Positions 36,936-48,960 are shown, counted from the first letter of the stretch. The stretch is DNA of 64,000 nt from Thinopyrum elongatum (GCA_011799875.1 CM022302.1:104721230-104785229), one strand, 5' to 3'. Notes: generated by a model not told the origin, from the letters alone. Program-made: numbers and translations.

Positions 36936-37279
36936 TACAAGTTTTACAGTGGTTGGCATTATTTTTAACCGTCCGTTGGTCTCGATCTAACGGAAGAGAA
37001 ATAGCTAGTACTAGATAGTACTCGCACGAAAGTACTAAGAATGGTGGGGTTAGTACTCTGGTTTGTGTGGGGTCGCTTCTTAATGGAAGGGTAAATTAGT
37101 CATCGGTTCGCCGCCCCTCTTGTCCAATCTAAAACGGCCGCCGTCCGCTCCTCTCTCTCTTGTTCACAAAACCGCCTCTCCTGTCATCTTCTCCTTTGGA
37201 AAACCACATCTTCTCCTCTCCCAAAGTCACCGTCGCTCCTCTCCTCTACTCTTCCAAAGCCGGCGAGTGTAGCAGATCG

Positions 37280-37750
37280 ATGGAGGCCATGGACATGATG
37301 GCCATCGCCGGCGGCGACCAGGTCAAGATGGCCAGGTTGAGCGAGATCCGTTCTTGGTTTGACAACACAAGGCAGATGTCCTAGACGGCGATGGCCACTC
37401 TGAAGGAAATAACGAAGAAGGAGAGGAAAAAGCTTTCCTCCTCCCCCCCCCCATCTGCAGAACCGATGCACAAGATCGAGATCCTCCTCTGGGCGATGGA
37501 GCAGACGGATTCGCCCAACGAGTGGGTCAGGCGGAGGTGGTGGGCGTTCAGATCCAGGGTAGAGCATCCACTGGATCAGGAAGCCACCCTGCACGAGGTG
37601 CCGTTGCAGATTGTGCAGCCTCCAACCGAGTCACCGGAGACTCCGAAGTGCAAGAGGAGGAGGACAGTGGTCGCGATCTCGCTTCCCCGTCGTTCTCCAT
37701 GCTTCCCTCGCTGCTCTCCTTGTCTGAACGGCTGCGGTACCGTTGTTTAG
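37280..37750 (+). pseudogene. Short hypothetical ORF broken by one TAG
   Basis: One frame reads MEAMDMMAIAGGDQVKMARL... to a TAG at 37382-37384. It then continues without a shift through MATLKEITKKERKKL, a helical Trp-rich segment (WVRRRWWAFRSRVEHPL) and a basic Cys/Pro-rich end at 37750. The preceding 130 bases are CT-rich like a plant 5' leader. Only the single stop breaks it, so it may be a recent pseudogene or a transposon-carried gene fragment. The family is unknown. Confidence 0.4.
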
Positions 37751-38049
37751 AGTAAGCTTCCCTACTCCTAATCTTCCTACTGCTCGTGCTTACAGTTGTG
37801 GTGGTAGTGATGATAATAGTTCAGAGAGGGAATGCTAGATGGCATTTTAATCTCAATAAATTGCATGAAGATTTGAGTACATGCTTTTGGGGGCTGGATT
37901 ATGATGTATATGAACCCTAGGCAGAATATGAACCCTAGGCTAAATTTGTACTATTGTAGTGCTAGAATTTGATGTTCAACTGCACTTCTACTCCAATCCA
38001 TAGCCTCTGGATGGCAGCGTAATTAGTTGCAAAGAATAAATTATGTTTG

Positions 38050-38368
38050 AGTATTGCGAGTTCAGTAGACAGTGGTACACTCTGGGTACACACTGAAATA
38101 TTTGAAAACTGCAAGTTCAGTAGACAATTGTAGATTCTGAAATATTTCAGTACACTGGTAGACATTGAAATATTTCAGTAGTGCAATTTCAGTACACACC
38201 GGTAGACACTAAAATATTTCAGTACTGCAAGTTCAGTACACAATTGTAGATGCTGAAATATTTCAGTAGTGCAGTTTCAGTACACATAGGTAGACACTGA
38301 AATATTTCAATAGTGCAGTTTCAGTAGAGACAGGTAGACACTGAAATATTTCAGTAGTGCCCTGTCAG
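38050..38368. repeat. Minisatellite, unit about 45 bp, six to seven copies
   Basis: The unit is roughly GGTAGACACTGAAATATTTCAGTAGTGCAGTTTCAGTACACA. Its core TGAAATATTTCA is a perfect palindrome. The copies are imperfect and vary by single substitutions and short indels. Confidence 0.85.
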
Positions 38369-39300
38369 TGATCTCCCGTTAAAATATTTAGGGCTTCCTA
38401 ATGATAAAAAAAGAACTAGACATAAGCATTGAAATAATTTTGGTAGGTATGTTGGCTTACTCATGTTGCAGTGCTGTATAGCCTTTTGCTTCACTACCTG
38501 TAAGTGCTTCTTGTATGTGCTATGGACTACATTCTGTTTACTCTCATCACGACAGTGGTTTTGCATCTTGCAAAAGTCATATTAATTCAACATTGACTTA
38601 TATGAACGGGATATTTGATTCGGAGCCCAGGCTCATATGCTCCTGAAATCATCCCCGTCCACTAGCATGTGGATCTGTGCTGGTTGATGTATTTATGCCC
38701 ATATAGCAGATGTATTGCAGGCAAATAAAGCCAGCTCGTGGATGCATTAAATGAGATGACAGCTGGTAAGGTGAGGCGGGACAACTTTTGCAGTCACGGC
38801 TCAGTCTTTTAGCTGTGCCGAGCGGGACATGGTGTAATTGCTCAAGGGCACTCATCCTCGAGGGACATGGTGTTCTGTCAGGTGGCGCGCTACCCAGACG
38901 CAATCTGATTTTACATAGAGAAACAGTTTTTTGGTCAGTTCTCACATGAATGCATCATCCATAATTACAAAGACGAAACCATCGAAAAATGAAGTTCGGA
39001 AATTAGTTGTGAAATACAGTCATCATGGTAGAATGCTTGCTGTACTCGAGGAAATATACATTTTCCAACAAATTCAGAACTTGACATGAACCCAAAGTAA
39101 AAACGGGGTATGCACGACTGAAAAATGTTTTGTACATAATGGTTTGCCATGCTAATACAACAATCATGCCTCAAACTTTCTTTCTCAACCCGAAATTGAC
39201 CAATTGGTACTATATGTTCTGCACTCCTAGTTCTGAATTTCCTTGTGAGTTCTACTGAACCCACGCTTGCACTAACTTGTATGTCGCAACTCCAGGAACT
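38369..39300. other. No gene recognised
   Basis: Short ORFs on both strands only; nothing recognised up to the LINE target site. Confidence 0.6.
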
Positions 39301-39316
39301 ACTCTTCTGCTAGCGT
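39301..39316 (+). repeat. LINE target-site duplication, left copy
   Basis: ACTCTTCTGCTAGCGT is repeated exactly at 44129-44144, directly after the poly-A tail of the LINE. Confidence 0.9.
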
Positions 39317-42300
39317 GGAGCAACGAGAGGGAAAACCCAACCCTTTGCAAGCTGGACTCCTTCTTCTGCAATGCGACCTGGGACTTGTCCTTCAACACTC
39401 ATGTGCTTCACGCCCTTTCGTCGTCCCTTTCCGATCACTGCCCTCTGCTGCTCGCCGACGACAGGGGGCCTAGGCGGCCTCGGTCCTTCAAGTTTGAAAA
39501 CTTCTGGGTGTCCTTGCCCGGTTTCGATGAGGTGGTCTCAAAGGCTTGGGCCGAGCGGGTGCGACACACTGAGCCGTACCAGATTCTGTATCAAAAGCTC
39601 AAGAAAACCGCGCTGCGTCTCTCTGAGTGGAGTAAGAAGCTTTTCTCCAAGGCGAAGGTCCAGTTTCATGCGGCTCAGCTGGTGATCCTTCACCTTGACA
39701 TTGCGCAGGAGGGGAGACCCCTCTCCCCTGAGGAGCGGGACCTCCGCTCGAGACTGAAGAGAAGGGTTATTAGCTTGTCGGTGCTTCAGAGGGCTCGAAA
39801 GAGTCAGTGTGCAAGGATTGCAAATTTGAAAGATGGTGATGCTAACACCAAATTTTTCCATCGACGCATTAATGCTAGGCGGCGAAAGAACCACATTCAT
39901 CGGATCAAGCATGGGCATGGTTGGGTAACCGAGCACAAAGAAAAAGAGAAGATCATTCACGACCACTTCCATGAGGTGATGGGGAGAAGGGGATCGAGCG
40001 ACAAGGACTTTAACTGGGAAGAGCTAGGCGTTGAGCCCCATGATTTGCACGGCCTTGATGCCACCATTTCTGAGGAGGAGGTTTGGGAGGCATCAAGGAC
40101 ATGCCTTCCGATAAAGCGCCTGGCCCTGACGGCTTCACGGGATTGTTCTTCAAGAGGTGTTGGGGGGTCATCAAGCATACGGTCATGAGGGTGGTCCAAC
40201 GCTTTGACTCCCTTCACATTGACGAGCTCCACTGGCTCAACTCTGCCAATGTTGTTCTCTTGCCCAAGAAGGATGGGGCTGAGGGCATTTCTGACTACAG
40301 GCCCATTAGCCTCATTCACTCCATTGCCAAAATCATCGCCAAAGTCCTCTCGCTCCGGCTTGCCCCTCTTATGGATGGTCTTGTCTCAAACGCTCAAAGC
40401 GCATTCATCAAGCGGCGCAGCATCCATGACAACTTCATGTATGTGAGGAACTTCGCGCCGAGGTTACATAAGTGCAAAATGTTGGGGAACGTAGTATTTC
40501 AAAAAAATTCCTACGATCACGCAAGATCTATCTAGGAGAAGCATAGCAACGAGCGGGGAGAGTGTGTCCACGTACCCTCGTAGACCGAAAGCGGAAGCGT
40601 TTAGTAACGCGGTTGATGTAGTCGAACGTCTTCGCGATCCAACCGATCCAAGTACCGAACGTACGCCACCTCCGCGATCTGCACACGTTCAGCTCGGTGA
40701 AGTCCCTCGAACTCTTGATCCAGTTGAGGCCGAAGGAGAGTTTCGTCAGCACGACGGCGTGGTGACGGTGATGATGAAGTGATTCCGGCAGGGCTTCGCC
40801 TAAGCTCTCCGAAAATATGACCGAGGTGGAAATCTGTGGAGGGGGGCACCGCACACGGCTAAGACAAATCTTGGTTGTTCTAGGGTGTCCCCCTCCCCAC
40901 GTATATAAAGGAGGGAGGGAGGAGGTGGCCGGCCCTAGAGGGGGCTTGCCAAGGGAGAGGGGAGTCCTACTAGGACTCCATGTCCTAGTAGGATTCCACC
41001 TAAAGGAGAGGGGAAAAGAGGGGGGCTGCGCCCCCAACCCCTTGTCCAATTCGGACTGGGCTTGGGGGGGGGGGGGGGGGGCGCCACCTCCTGGCTGCTG
41101 CCTTCTATTTCCCGTATGGCCCAATAAGGCCCATTACTTCTCCCGGTGAATTCCCGTAACTCCCCGGTACTCCGAAAAATACCCGAATCACTCAGAACCT
41201 TTCCGATGTCCGAATATAGCCTTACAATATATCGATCTTTACCTCTCGACCATTTCGAGACTCCTCGTCATGTCCCCGATCTCATCCGGGACTCCGAACA
41301 AACTTCGGTCATCAAATCACATAAACTCATAATACAAATCGTCATCGAACGTTAAGCGTGCGGACCCTACGGGTTCGAGAACTATGTAGACATGACCGAG
41401 ACATATCTACGGTCAATAACCAATAGCGGAACCTGGATACTCATATTGGCTCCTACATATTCTATGAAGATCTTTATCGGTCAAACCGCATAACAACATA
41501 CGTTTATTCCCTTTGTCATCGGTATGTTACTTGTCCGAGATTCGATCGTCAGTATCATCATACCTAGTTCAATCTCGTTACCGGCAAGTCTCTTTACTCG
41601 TTCCGTAATGCATCATCCCGCAACTAACTCATTATTCACATTGCTTGCAAGGCTTCATATGATGTGCATTACCGAGAGGGCCCAGAGATACCTCTCCGAT
41701 ACTCGGAGTGACAAATCCTAATCTCGATCTATGCCAACCCAACAAACACCTTCGGAGACACCTGTAGAGCATCTTTATAATCACCCAGTTACGTTGTGAC
41801 GTTTGATAGCACACAAAGTGTTCCTCCGGTATTCGGGAGTTGCATAATCTCATCGTCAGAGGAATATGTATAAGTCATGAAGAAAGCTATAGCAATAAAC
41901 TTAACGATCATTATGCTAAGCTAACGGATGGGTCTTGTCCATCACATCATTCTCATAATGATGTGATCCCGTTCATCAAATGACAACACATGTCTATGGT
42001 CAGGAAACTTAACCATCTTTGATTAACGAGCTAGTCAAGTAGAGGCATACTAGGGACACTCTGTTTGTCTATGTATTCACACATGTACTAAGTTTCCGGT
42101 TAATACAATTCTAGCATGAATAATTAACATTTATCATGAAATAAGGAAATAAATAATAACTTTATTATTACCTCTAGGGCATATTTCCTTCACAAAACTC
42201 CTGCCCTCCTCTTCAAGCTTGACATCAAGAAGGCTTTTGACTCTGTGAAGTGGGGATATTTCCTGGAGCTTCTTCAACGGCTTGGGTTTCCCACCAGATT

Positions 42301-44029
42301 TCGTGCTTGGGTTGCTGCTCTTCTTTCGACATCATCCTCCCGCATCCTTCTCAACGGTCTGCCAGGGCCGCCCATCAAGCACGGCAGTGGGTTTCGGCAG
42401 GGGGATCCCCTCTCCCCCCTGCTCTTTGTCATTGTGATCGACCCGCTTCAGAAAATCCTTGATTTGGCAATGAGGAAAGGTCTACTTCGCAAGGTCCGGG
42501 GCCGGGGGGCCGAGATGCGGACTTCGCTTTATGCTGATGATGCGGCCGTCTTTGTGGCTCCTTTCAAGCAGGACATTGACAACCTTGCAGCGATCTTGCA
42601 AGGCTTTGGCGAGGTTACGGGCCTCTGTTGCAACTTTCAGAAGAGCTCGGTCATGCCAATTAGGTGCGCCCACATTCATCTTGAGCCCATCTTTGGGAAC
42701 TTGCCGGCCACCCGTGCGTCCTTCCCGGTCAAATACTTAGGCCTCCCGCTCTCGGTCTGGCAGCTCAAGCGGGTGGATTTCCAGTATCTCGAAGACAAGG
42801 CGGCCGGAAAATTGGTTACTTGGGAAGGCCAAAACATCACAACTATGGGGCGCACGGCCCTTGTCAAGTCAGTCCTTTGCTCCCAAGCGGTGTTCTCAAT
42901 CACGCCGCTCATCGTGCCTCAAAGCACTCTTCATAGTCTGACCAAGATTGAACGGGATTTCCTCTGGTCAGGTGCTGACAAGACTACGGGTGCCAAGTGC
43001 AAAGTGAAGTGGGACTCGGTTTGTAGGCCCAAGGAGTATGGTGGCCTTGGGGTGCTTAACTCTGAAAAATTTGCGCGTGCCCTTCGCCTTAGGTGGCCTT
43101 GGTACGAATGGAAGGAGCCCCACAGATTGTGGGTTGGTTTTGGCAACCCTTGTACGGAGGACGATCTCAGCTTCTTTTATGCCTCCACCACCCTTACTCT
43201 GGGAAACGGAGCCAAAACGCCTTTCTGGGATTCTCCTTGGCTCCTTGGCCGTAAGCCCAAGGAGATCGCCCCGCACATCTATGAGGTCTCCAGGAGAAAG
43301 AATTGGAAGGTTAGGGAGGCTGTTAGAGGGAACGCTTGGATCTTCAAAATCAGCTACAACACCGTTGTCACCGGAGACCACATTCGAGAGTTTTTCACTC
43401 TTTGGATGCTTTTGGATGACGTCCATCTTGATGAGCATCGGGAGGACGACATCACCTGGAAGCATTCCAATGATGGGATGTACTCGGCAGCCAGTGCTTA
43501 TAAAACTCAGTTTCTTGGGTTAACCTTGTCCCCAATGGATCGCATGGTTTGGAAAGTTTGGGCTCCTCCGTAGATCAAATTCTTTGCTTGGTTGGCTATT
43601 CAAGATAGGATCTGGACTGCAGACCGCCTGGAGAGGCGCGGGTGGGCCAACTGCGGTCTGTGCCCTCTTTGCTCTAGGGAGCAGGAAACGGGTGCTCATC
43701 TTCTCTTCAAGTGTCGCTTCACTATTCGGCTTTGGAGGTCTCTCGCGGCCAAGCTTGGCCTTCATCACATTGACACCTCCGGATGGCATCTTCATGCCTC
43801 CGTCCTGGATTGGTGGGAAGATGGTACTGGGAACCACATCCCCAACAGGAGTGCCTTGGCCTCCCTCACCCTCCTCGTCTCCTGCACCATCTGGAATGAA
43901 CGTAATGCTAGGGTGTTCCGACACAAAAGTGCTCCGCCGCCTATTCTTCTTAACACAATCCTTGAGGAGGCCAAGCTTTGGGTTACAGCTGGTGCAAAGA
44001 AACTAGGGCCTATTGTATTTCATGAGTAG
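39317..44029 (+). pseudogene. LINE ORF2: endonuclease end, RT and zf-RVT, broken
   Basis: The C-terminal part of the endonuclease (LSDHCPLLL) is followed by the linker (DGDANTKFFH, about 39832-39861). RT begins with DMPSDKAPGPDGFTGLFFK near 40098 after a 1-base deletion around 40093. The frame reaches the solo LTR at 40480 and resumes after 42197 with LLFKLDIKKAFDSVKW, then FRQGDPLSPLLF and the YADD catalytic motif near 42532. A TAG at 43571-43573 precedes the zinc-binding domain (CGLCPLCSREQETGAHLLFKC read from 43650). The frame ends at 44029. ORF2 normally nicks the target and copies the RNA; this copy cannot. Confidence 0.9.
40480..42192 (-). mobile_element. Solo LTR of a BARE-1/WIS/Angela-type copia element
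   Basis: On the minus strand it starts TGAAGGAAATATGCCCTAGA and ends CTACGTTCCCCAACA, which I recognise as the Triticeae BARE-1/WIS/Angela LTR style. CAAAA at 40475-40479 and 42193-42197 is its 5 bp target duplication. There is no internal region, so it is a solo LTR left by LTR-LTR recombination. It contains a G run of about 17 near 41066. Its insertion splits the LINE RT but leaves the LINE frame readable across it. Confidence 0.9.
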
Positions 44030-44128
44030 TTCGCATGCCGTGTTTGAGGTGGTCGCTATAAAACTCTAATCTATTCTCTCTTATTTAATAGATGAGGCAA
44101 ATCTTTTGCCTCCGTTTCGAAAAAAAAA

Positions 44129-44144
44129 ACTCTTCTGCTAGCGT
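44129..44144 (+). repeat. LINE target-site duplication, right copy
   Basis: An exact copy of 39301-39316, adjacent to the LINE poly-A tail. Confidence 0.9.
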
Positions 44145-44503
44145 ATAAAATCCAGCTTACTATTTTAGTTCTTAAACTAAAACTGCAGTTCTATTCCATA
44201 TCACAGATCATGACCGCCAATTAAACTACGTACTACGACAAGTGGAGTACCATCCAACACCAAAAAATTCAGATCAGATGTAGTACTGGAAAAGGTTTCA
44301 GGCCAAACCTTTCAGTCCATCCTGGCGCCTCTGGATTCATCCTATCCGTGGACTGGGCTGACCTCGTCGGAGACGGTTCTCGGCGTCGCCGGCCGTCGCA
44401 CTCTTGCCGCCCCTGGCTAGCGCCGCCAACTCGCTGCCCGCACCCGGATGCCTTACCTGTCGACCGCGTCCAGAAGGAATTCAAGCCCACCCTCTTCCAT
44501 TCT

Positions 44504-44924
44504 CTCAGCGTGTTTGGTTGGGGGTAATTAGATCTAAGGAATGGGAATTGAAGGGGTGTGAGTCTTCAAATCTATTGTTTGGTTGGGGTGATTGGGAATT
44601 CAGAAGGGAATAGGCATGGGACTTTAGACTCCAACTCCCACCGTTTTATTAGCAGGGGAGGGGGTGGGAATTGGAAGGGAATTGTTTTAGTGAGTCGATC
44701 TTAGCCCTTCACCATAACTTACGTTAACTTCCCATGTTTAGTCCCTGGCCAATTCCCATGAACCAAACAAGGGAATACAATTTCTCCTCAAATCTCACAT
44801 ATAATTCCTATTATGTGCCAAACAGAGGATTGGGAATAAAACGTCTCATCCCATGTCTAATCTCAATACAACTCCCAACTCTAAACTCCCATTCCCCTTC
44901 TCAAATATTACCAAACGCGCTGAG
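44504..44924. mobile_element. MITE-like fold-back element (421 bp)
   Basis: It starts CTCAGCGTGTTTGG and ends CCAAACGCGCTGAG, 14 bp inverted repeats with one mismatch. Further partial complementarity (GGAATGGGAATT near the left, AACTCCCATTCCCC near the right) extends the arms. There is no coding potential and no clear target duplication, so the superfamily is unknown. Confidence 0.65.
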
Positions 44925-45540
44925 GTTCAGCCGCCGCAGACTTCCAGGACAATGGGGACGGAGTATAGATTCCGGCGGCGGCGGCTAGTTTCGGGAACCA
45001 CACCCTGGTCCACGGCTCAACCTAGAAGTGACTAATCTGGTCCACGGACCAGCTTTTCGACCGGTCGGGACGGGCCCATGACCATGCACTGTTCGCTATG
45101 CTGCACAACCGTATATAGATTTATCAACACCTCTGCACAGACTTGTCAGACCGCATTTTCCAAATTCCCAGAAGTGAACCAACGAGAGAGATTTAGGGAG
45201 CAGCTGCGCCCGAGCACCGAAACGTCGTGTCATGTATGAACTTGGTATTCAAATTGGTATCCTAGAGTTGTTGTGACAGATTTCCTTGTCATCTTCAAAT
45301 TACCATACTGTCATTTTTCCAGTACCAAATGTATTCAATCTGAAATTTTCAATTATTTATATGCTAAAGATGGAAGCATGGATAGGTTGCTGAAGATGCT
45401 GGGCCTCACAATAAAAATCCCTTGCTCAACGGCGAGGTCGACGGGGGCGTCGACGGCAGATGATGCAGCGGCGGGCGGTGACGAGGGTGGTGGCGGAGGC
45501 CCGAGATAATTGGAGTGTGTGGGTTTAGCACGAAACGAAA
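44925..45540. other. No gene recognised
   Basis: A short plus-strand ORF (45273-45509) ends in a GC-rich low-complexity tail and resembles nothing known. Confidence 0.5.
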
Positions 45541-45690
45541 TCTGCCCCAAATCGGCTAAGGGAATGGTGAAAATAGCTATGGCGTTGGTGACGTCACCAA
45601 CGCCATAGATATTTAGCTATGGCGTACGCTACGTCGCCAACGCCATAGCTATGTTCCACCATTCCCTTAGCCGCTTTGGGGCAAATCTTT
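45541..45690. repeat. Long hairpin built from GCTATGGCGT repeats
   Basis: The outer arms 45543-45569 and 45657-45683 are reverse complements with one mismatch. Inside, GCTATGGCGTTGGTGACG and its complement occur twice, so several nested pairings are possible. Related ATGGCGT/ACGCCA motifs occur at the CACTA end at 46640-46992, so this may be the internal end of the same element. Confidence 0.8.
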
Positions 45691-45943
45691 ACCCGCCAAA
45701 TTCTGTTTAGCGCTATTTTGCATATAGCTCTTTTACATCCAAAAAATACGTGATAATATTTATTTTATTAAGATTGAAATACATACAGTCGATACACACT
45801 ACAGTGCTGCTTAATATTAAAATATATATGTAAAATTAAGTGCAGCATCATTTCTGAATTCTCTTGACAGAACTTTCTACACCCAACAACGTGTTTCGAC
45901 TTCTTTTCGTACATTTTGTTTTGAGCTGGAGTTCACTTTCTTC

Positions 45944-46372
45944 TTAATAGATGCCAGATTGTTTATCATCAGCATGCTCATCTAGATCTTCCTTCTTGGA
46001 CAAGTCTTTATCGCTCTGTTCTTTCTGTCTTTTGTACAAAAGACTTCTCACTTCCTGAACCTCTGCACGGACATCGTGCCCGTCCGACTGATTTTCATGT
46101 CCGGCCTCTTTCTTCATGCCTCCTTCTGGCTTATCATCATGTGTCGCCCCTTCTTCGACTCTGACATCCTCCTCATCCTCACCATGACTTGTCCATCGTG
46201 TGTAACCAGGCATGAAACTATGTTTCAACAAGTGCATCTTCACACGACCAGTGAAAGGGACAATTAAAACTCCGTTTTCGCACTTCTTACATGGACATAA
46301 TATCTCTTTTTTGCCGCTGCGATTCATATCTTTCAACGCCACCTCGAAGAACTCATTTATAGTTCGATCCAT
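45944..46372 (-). CDS. CACTA transposase-associated domain protein (fragment)
   Basis: 142 codons on the minus strand. Residues about 1-60 match the Transpos_assoc domain that opens CACTA (En/Spm) transposases: an N-terminal MDR, the zinc-like CPCKKCENG, then HLLKHSFMPGYTRWTSHGE. The second half is acidic and Lys-rich (DEEDVRVEEG...), as often follows this domain. The rest of the transposase is missing, so it is a leftover or a spliced first exon. The ATG lies 620 bp inside the CACTA end at 46992, consistent with transcription inward from that end. Confidence 0.75.
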   Translation of the reverse strand: MDRTINEFFEVALKDMNRSGKKEILCPCKKCENGVLIVPFTGRVKMHLLKHSFMPGYTRWTSHGEDEEDVRVEEGATHDDKPEGGMKKEAGHENQSDGHDVRAEVQEVRSLLYKRQKEQSDKDLSKKEDLDEHADDKQSGIY

Positions 46373-46639
46373 ATAAATATATATGTAAGAATCTTTTCAT
46401 ACCGTTTCCTACAAAAAAGGTCTTTCAACACGACAATATATATATATACCTTTTGCTAAAAAGTGAAAATGGAAAATTGAGCATATTACCTAGATTAGAT
46501 CGATATAGTCGTCGATAGATGATATCGGTCCAGGGCAGCGGACGGCCGGGTGTATTACTTAGGATCTGCAGAGAGAAACAAGCAGGATAATGTTCACAGT
46601 ATGAGCTAGAGACGCACATCAATCAATCTATATATATAG

Positions 46640-46992
46640 AGCTGCATATACCTATGGCGTGCTACCAGCTGCGACGCCAGCACAATATCTGTTAACTGAT
46701 ATTGGGCCCTACTTAAGCACTAATGGCGTTGCCACAACGTCCGACGAGACAAGTATCAGACACAGTGCTGACGTAGGTGTTTTCCCTACGCCAGCAGTAC
46801 TCCACGGAAGGGGAGGATGACCGGGCCCATATACTAATGGCGCACACTTGAATTCCTACGCCAGCGCTATGCATCTACTAATGTCGTATCAAATAAGACG
46901 ACGCCACCACTATTTGAAAAAAGTAGTGCTGGCGTTGGCTGGAAATGGCGCGCCACCAACGAGAGTTGTGGCTAGCACTTTTTCCACTAGTG
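46640..46992 (-). mobile_element. CACTA terminal and subterminal region
   Basis: On the minus strand the end reads CACTAGTGGAAAAAGTGCTA at 46992, a CACTA-type terminus. The next 350 bases carry repeated ATGGCG/CGCCAG motifs in both orientations, the usual subterminal repeats. The opposite CACTA end was not found on the left; the element is probably truncated near the hairpin at 45541-45690. Confidence 0.7.
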
Positions 46993-46997
46993 CAACA

Positions 46998-48651
46998 TGG
47001 ATTCAGTACAGGAATGACAAAGACGAAACCTAGTTCAACACCTTCCTTGACCATTTATCTGTAAGTATGGTTATGTATAGAAATTAGTAATATCATCTTG
47101 CTCTGTCCCATATTTTGAGGTTGCTGGTAACGAGACTCCCATAATTTTCAACAGATGAGGTTCAAGTTGGATAGCCAAGATGATGCAACCAGACAAGCAT
47201 GCACCCATGTTTGCAAGTCTGCTCTGCGACAGTATCGGTATAACTTGAGGAAAACTCACTTTGAAGGCAAGGCTAACAGTGAACTTGCCCAAACATCTCA
47301 AGTGAAAAATATAACGGATGAAAACTGAAGAGGCCTTGTTAAACACTGGTCTGATCCAAAGTATCAAGTACGTTATATATATATTTGTGATCAGATCACA
47401 TGTTGAACTCCTATTTACGCATGTGCCTCACAAATCTATCTTCTTCTAGGTGAACTGTTCAAAGAACAAGGCCAACCATACGAAAGTGAAATTCTAACAG
47501 ACGACAGGATCTCGTAGCTATATTGCACACTGCGAGGCTCTTGTAACTAGCTGCTTTTTCACTCTTTTCATTGTGCCATATTATCAGATCTATATTGACT
47601 TGTTCCAAATGCAGAGGAAAGCGCGCAAGGACCAGAAAGTAACTGAATCAAATGATGTGGAAATCTTCAAGGACTGTCACACCAGGAAGACGAAGGGCAT
47701 GACTACACCAGTCAAAGCAGCTATTGTAAGTCCTTAATCCTCATGCCTTTTAACTACTGGTTACTCTGACTTATGCATCGAACTGCACGGTTTGCAGCCA
47801 ATGTCTATTATTCTTTTTAATTTTATACACAATTGTCTTAGCGTATCATTGCACCTTATAAGGTTTGAAAGAGAGAAGTGATGTTCCTTTTATCTTGATT
47901 TGTAATCTAGTTCCATGCTAGACTTGCCCACACAACATTATAATTGCATATTTGTTCTGTTCTCAGTTGTTTTGTGATATGAATGATGTCATACTATGCT
48001 TATTGTATTATAAAGTTTGTCTCTTTTTCCTTAGCTGTCAATACAATGTGAAGAAATAGACAATACGTTAGCCATGGTACATGGTCATATGTTTGGAACC
48101 AGGTTTTATTATGTACTTTACAGTAAAATACAACTAATATTTTACACGGGTTCAGCAAAATAAGTTCTGCATATAAACCAAAGCTATTATGTTTGGTTTT
48201 GTTGCCTCCTTAATAACTTCTGTTTGGGTACTACTAATGTACAAATTCAACTTTTCAGCAAGCTATGGAACAAATGGTGGAACCGCCACCTTCTGAAGGT
48301 GATGAGGCAACCATAACCGCAATGTCACCTCTTGCTACAGTGGGTCAGTACCTGTCCACTAACAGTGCCAAAAGCACCTTCCTGCGTAATACTGGGTTGG
48401 TTGTTAAGGCAATCTCATCCAAACTGCCTCATGATCAAGATATGCAAGCTCAAAACAATGTTATATCTATGCTCCAGACACAAGTCCAATCCCTAACAGA
48501 GACCCTTTGTGAAACATGGACAACCATTGTTCGATGTCGTCAAGATATGCATGGTTATGAAACCAGACTATCAGACATTTGGTATGTTGTTCAGGAGCCC
48601 AGGAGAAATGAAGGCGAAGGTTATGGTACTCCATCGGACAGTACAACATGA
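46998..48651 (+). pseudogene. Transposase_24 (Ptta/En/Spm-type) pseudogene
   Basis: Exon-like blocks with splice signals lie at 46998-47060, 47155-47367, 47450-~47560, 47615-47725 and 48259-48651. They read TWIQYRNDKDE, then CKSALRQYRYNLRKTHFEGK, then NKANHTKVKF and QTTGSRSYIAHCEAL, then DVEIFKDCHTRKTKG, then a 128-codon C-terminal block with a leucine-rich helix (ISMLQTQVQSLTETL). This order is typical of the plant Transposase_24/Ptta family. In-frame stops in the first three blocks mark it as dead. The CACTA end abuts its first block, so the CACTA seems to have landed in it. Confidence 0.7.
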
Positions 48652-48960
48652 AAACATAATAGTCAGGTTAAATGAACTGAGCTTCTGAACTTCTGATGGT
48701 GCATTTATATGCCGGACTGTTAACTTTTATGCCAACCTTCCTTTTGTTATATGGTTGTAATTAGTTTTGTTGCGATACAAAATTTGTTCTTAACGGGCAG
48801 CGACCGGCTGAAGAAAACAGCAAGCCATTTTTGTGTAGTGTAGGGTGTTCCCTATATTTGCACTGGTGGCGAACTTTGATGCCCAATGGACGTAATTTGT
48901 GCAATCGCCTTAATAGCCTAGCGTTAGTTTCTGGCTTATTTATTTCCTTAGTCTTCTTTT

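Larger units (their letters stand above)
39317..44128 (+). mobile_element. 5'-truncated L1-type LINE with poly-A tail
   Basis: It lies between perfect 16 bp target-site duplications and ends in TTTCG followed by a run of nine A. The left end falls inside the endonuclease domain (WSNERENPTLCKLD), the usual 5' truncation of target-primed reverse transcription. A 1,713 bp copia solo LTR interrupts it. Without that insert and its duplicated 5 bp, the element is about 3.1 kb. Confidence 0.92.

Noticed and set aside
45795..45815. CACTACAGTG as the left end of the CACTA element
   Set aside because: Only the first five bases agree with the right terminus and no 3 bp target duplication is present.
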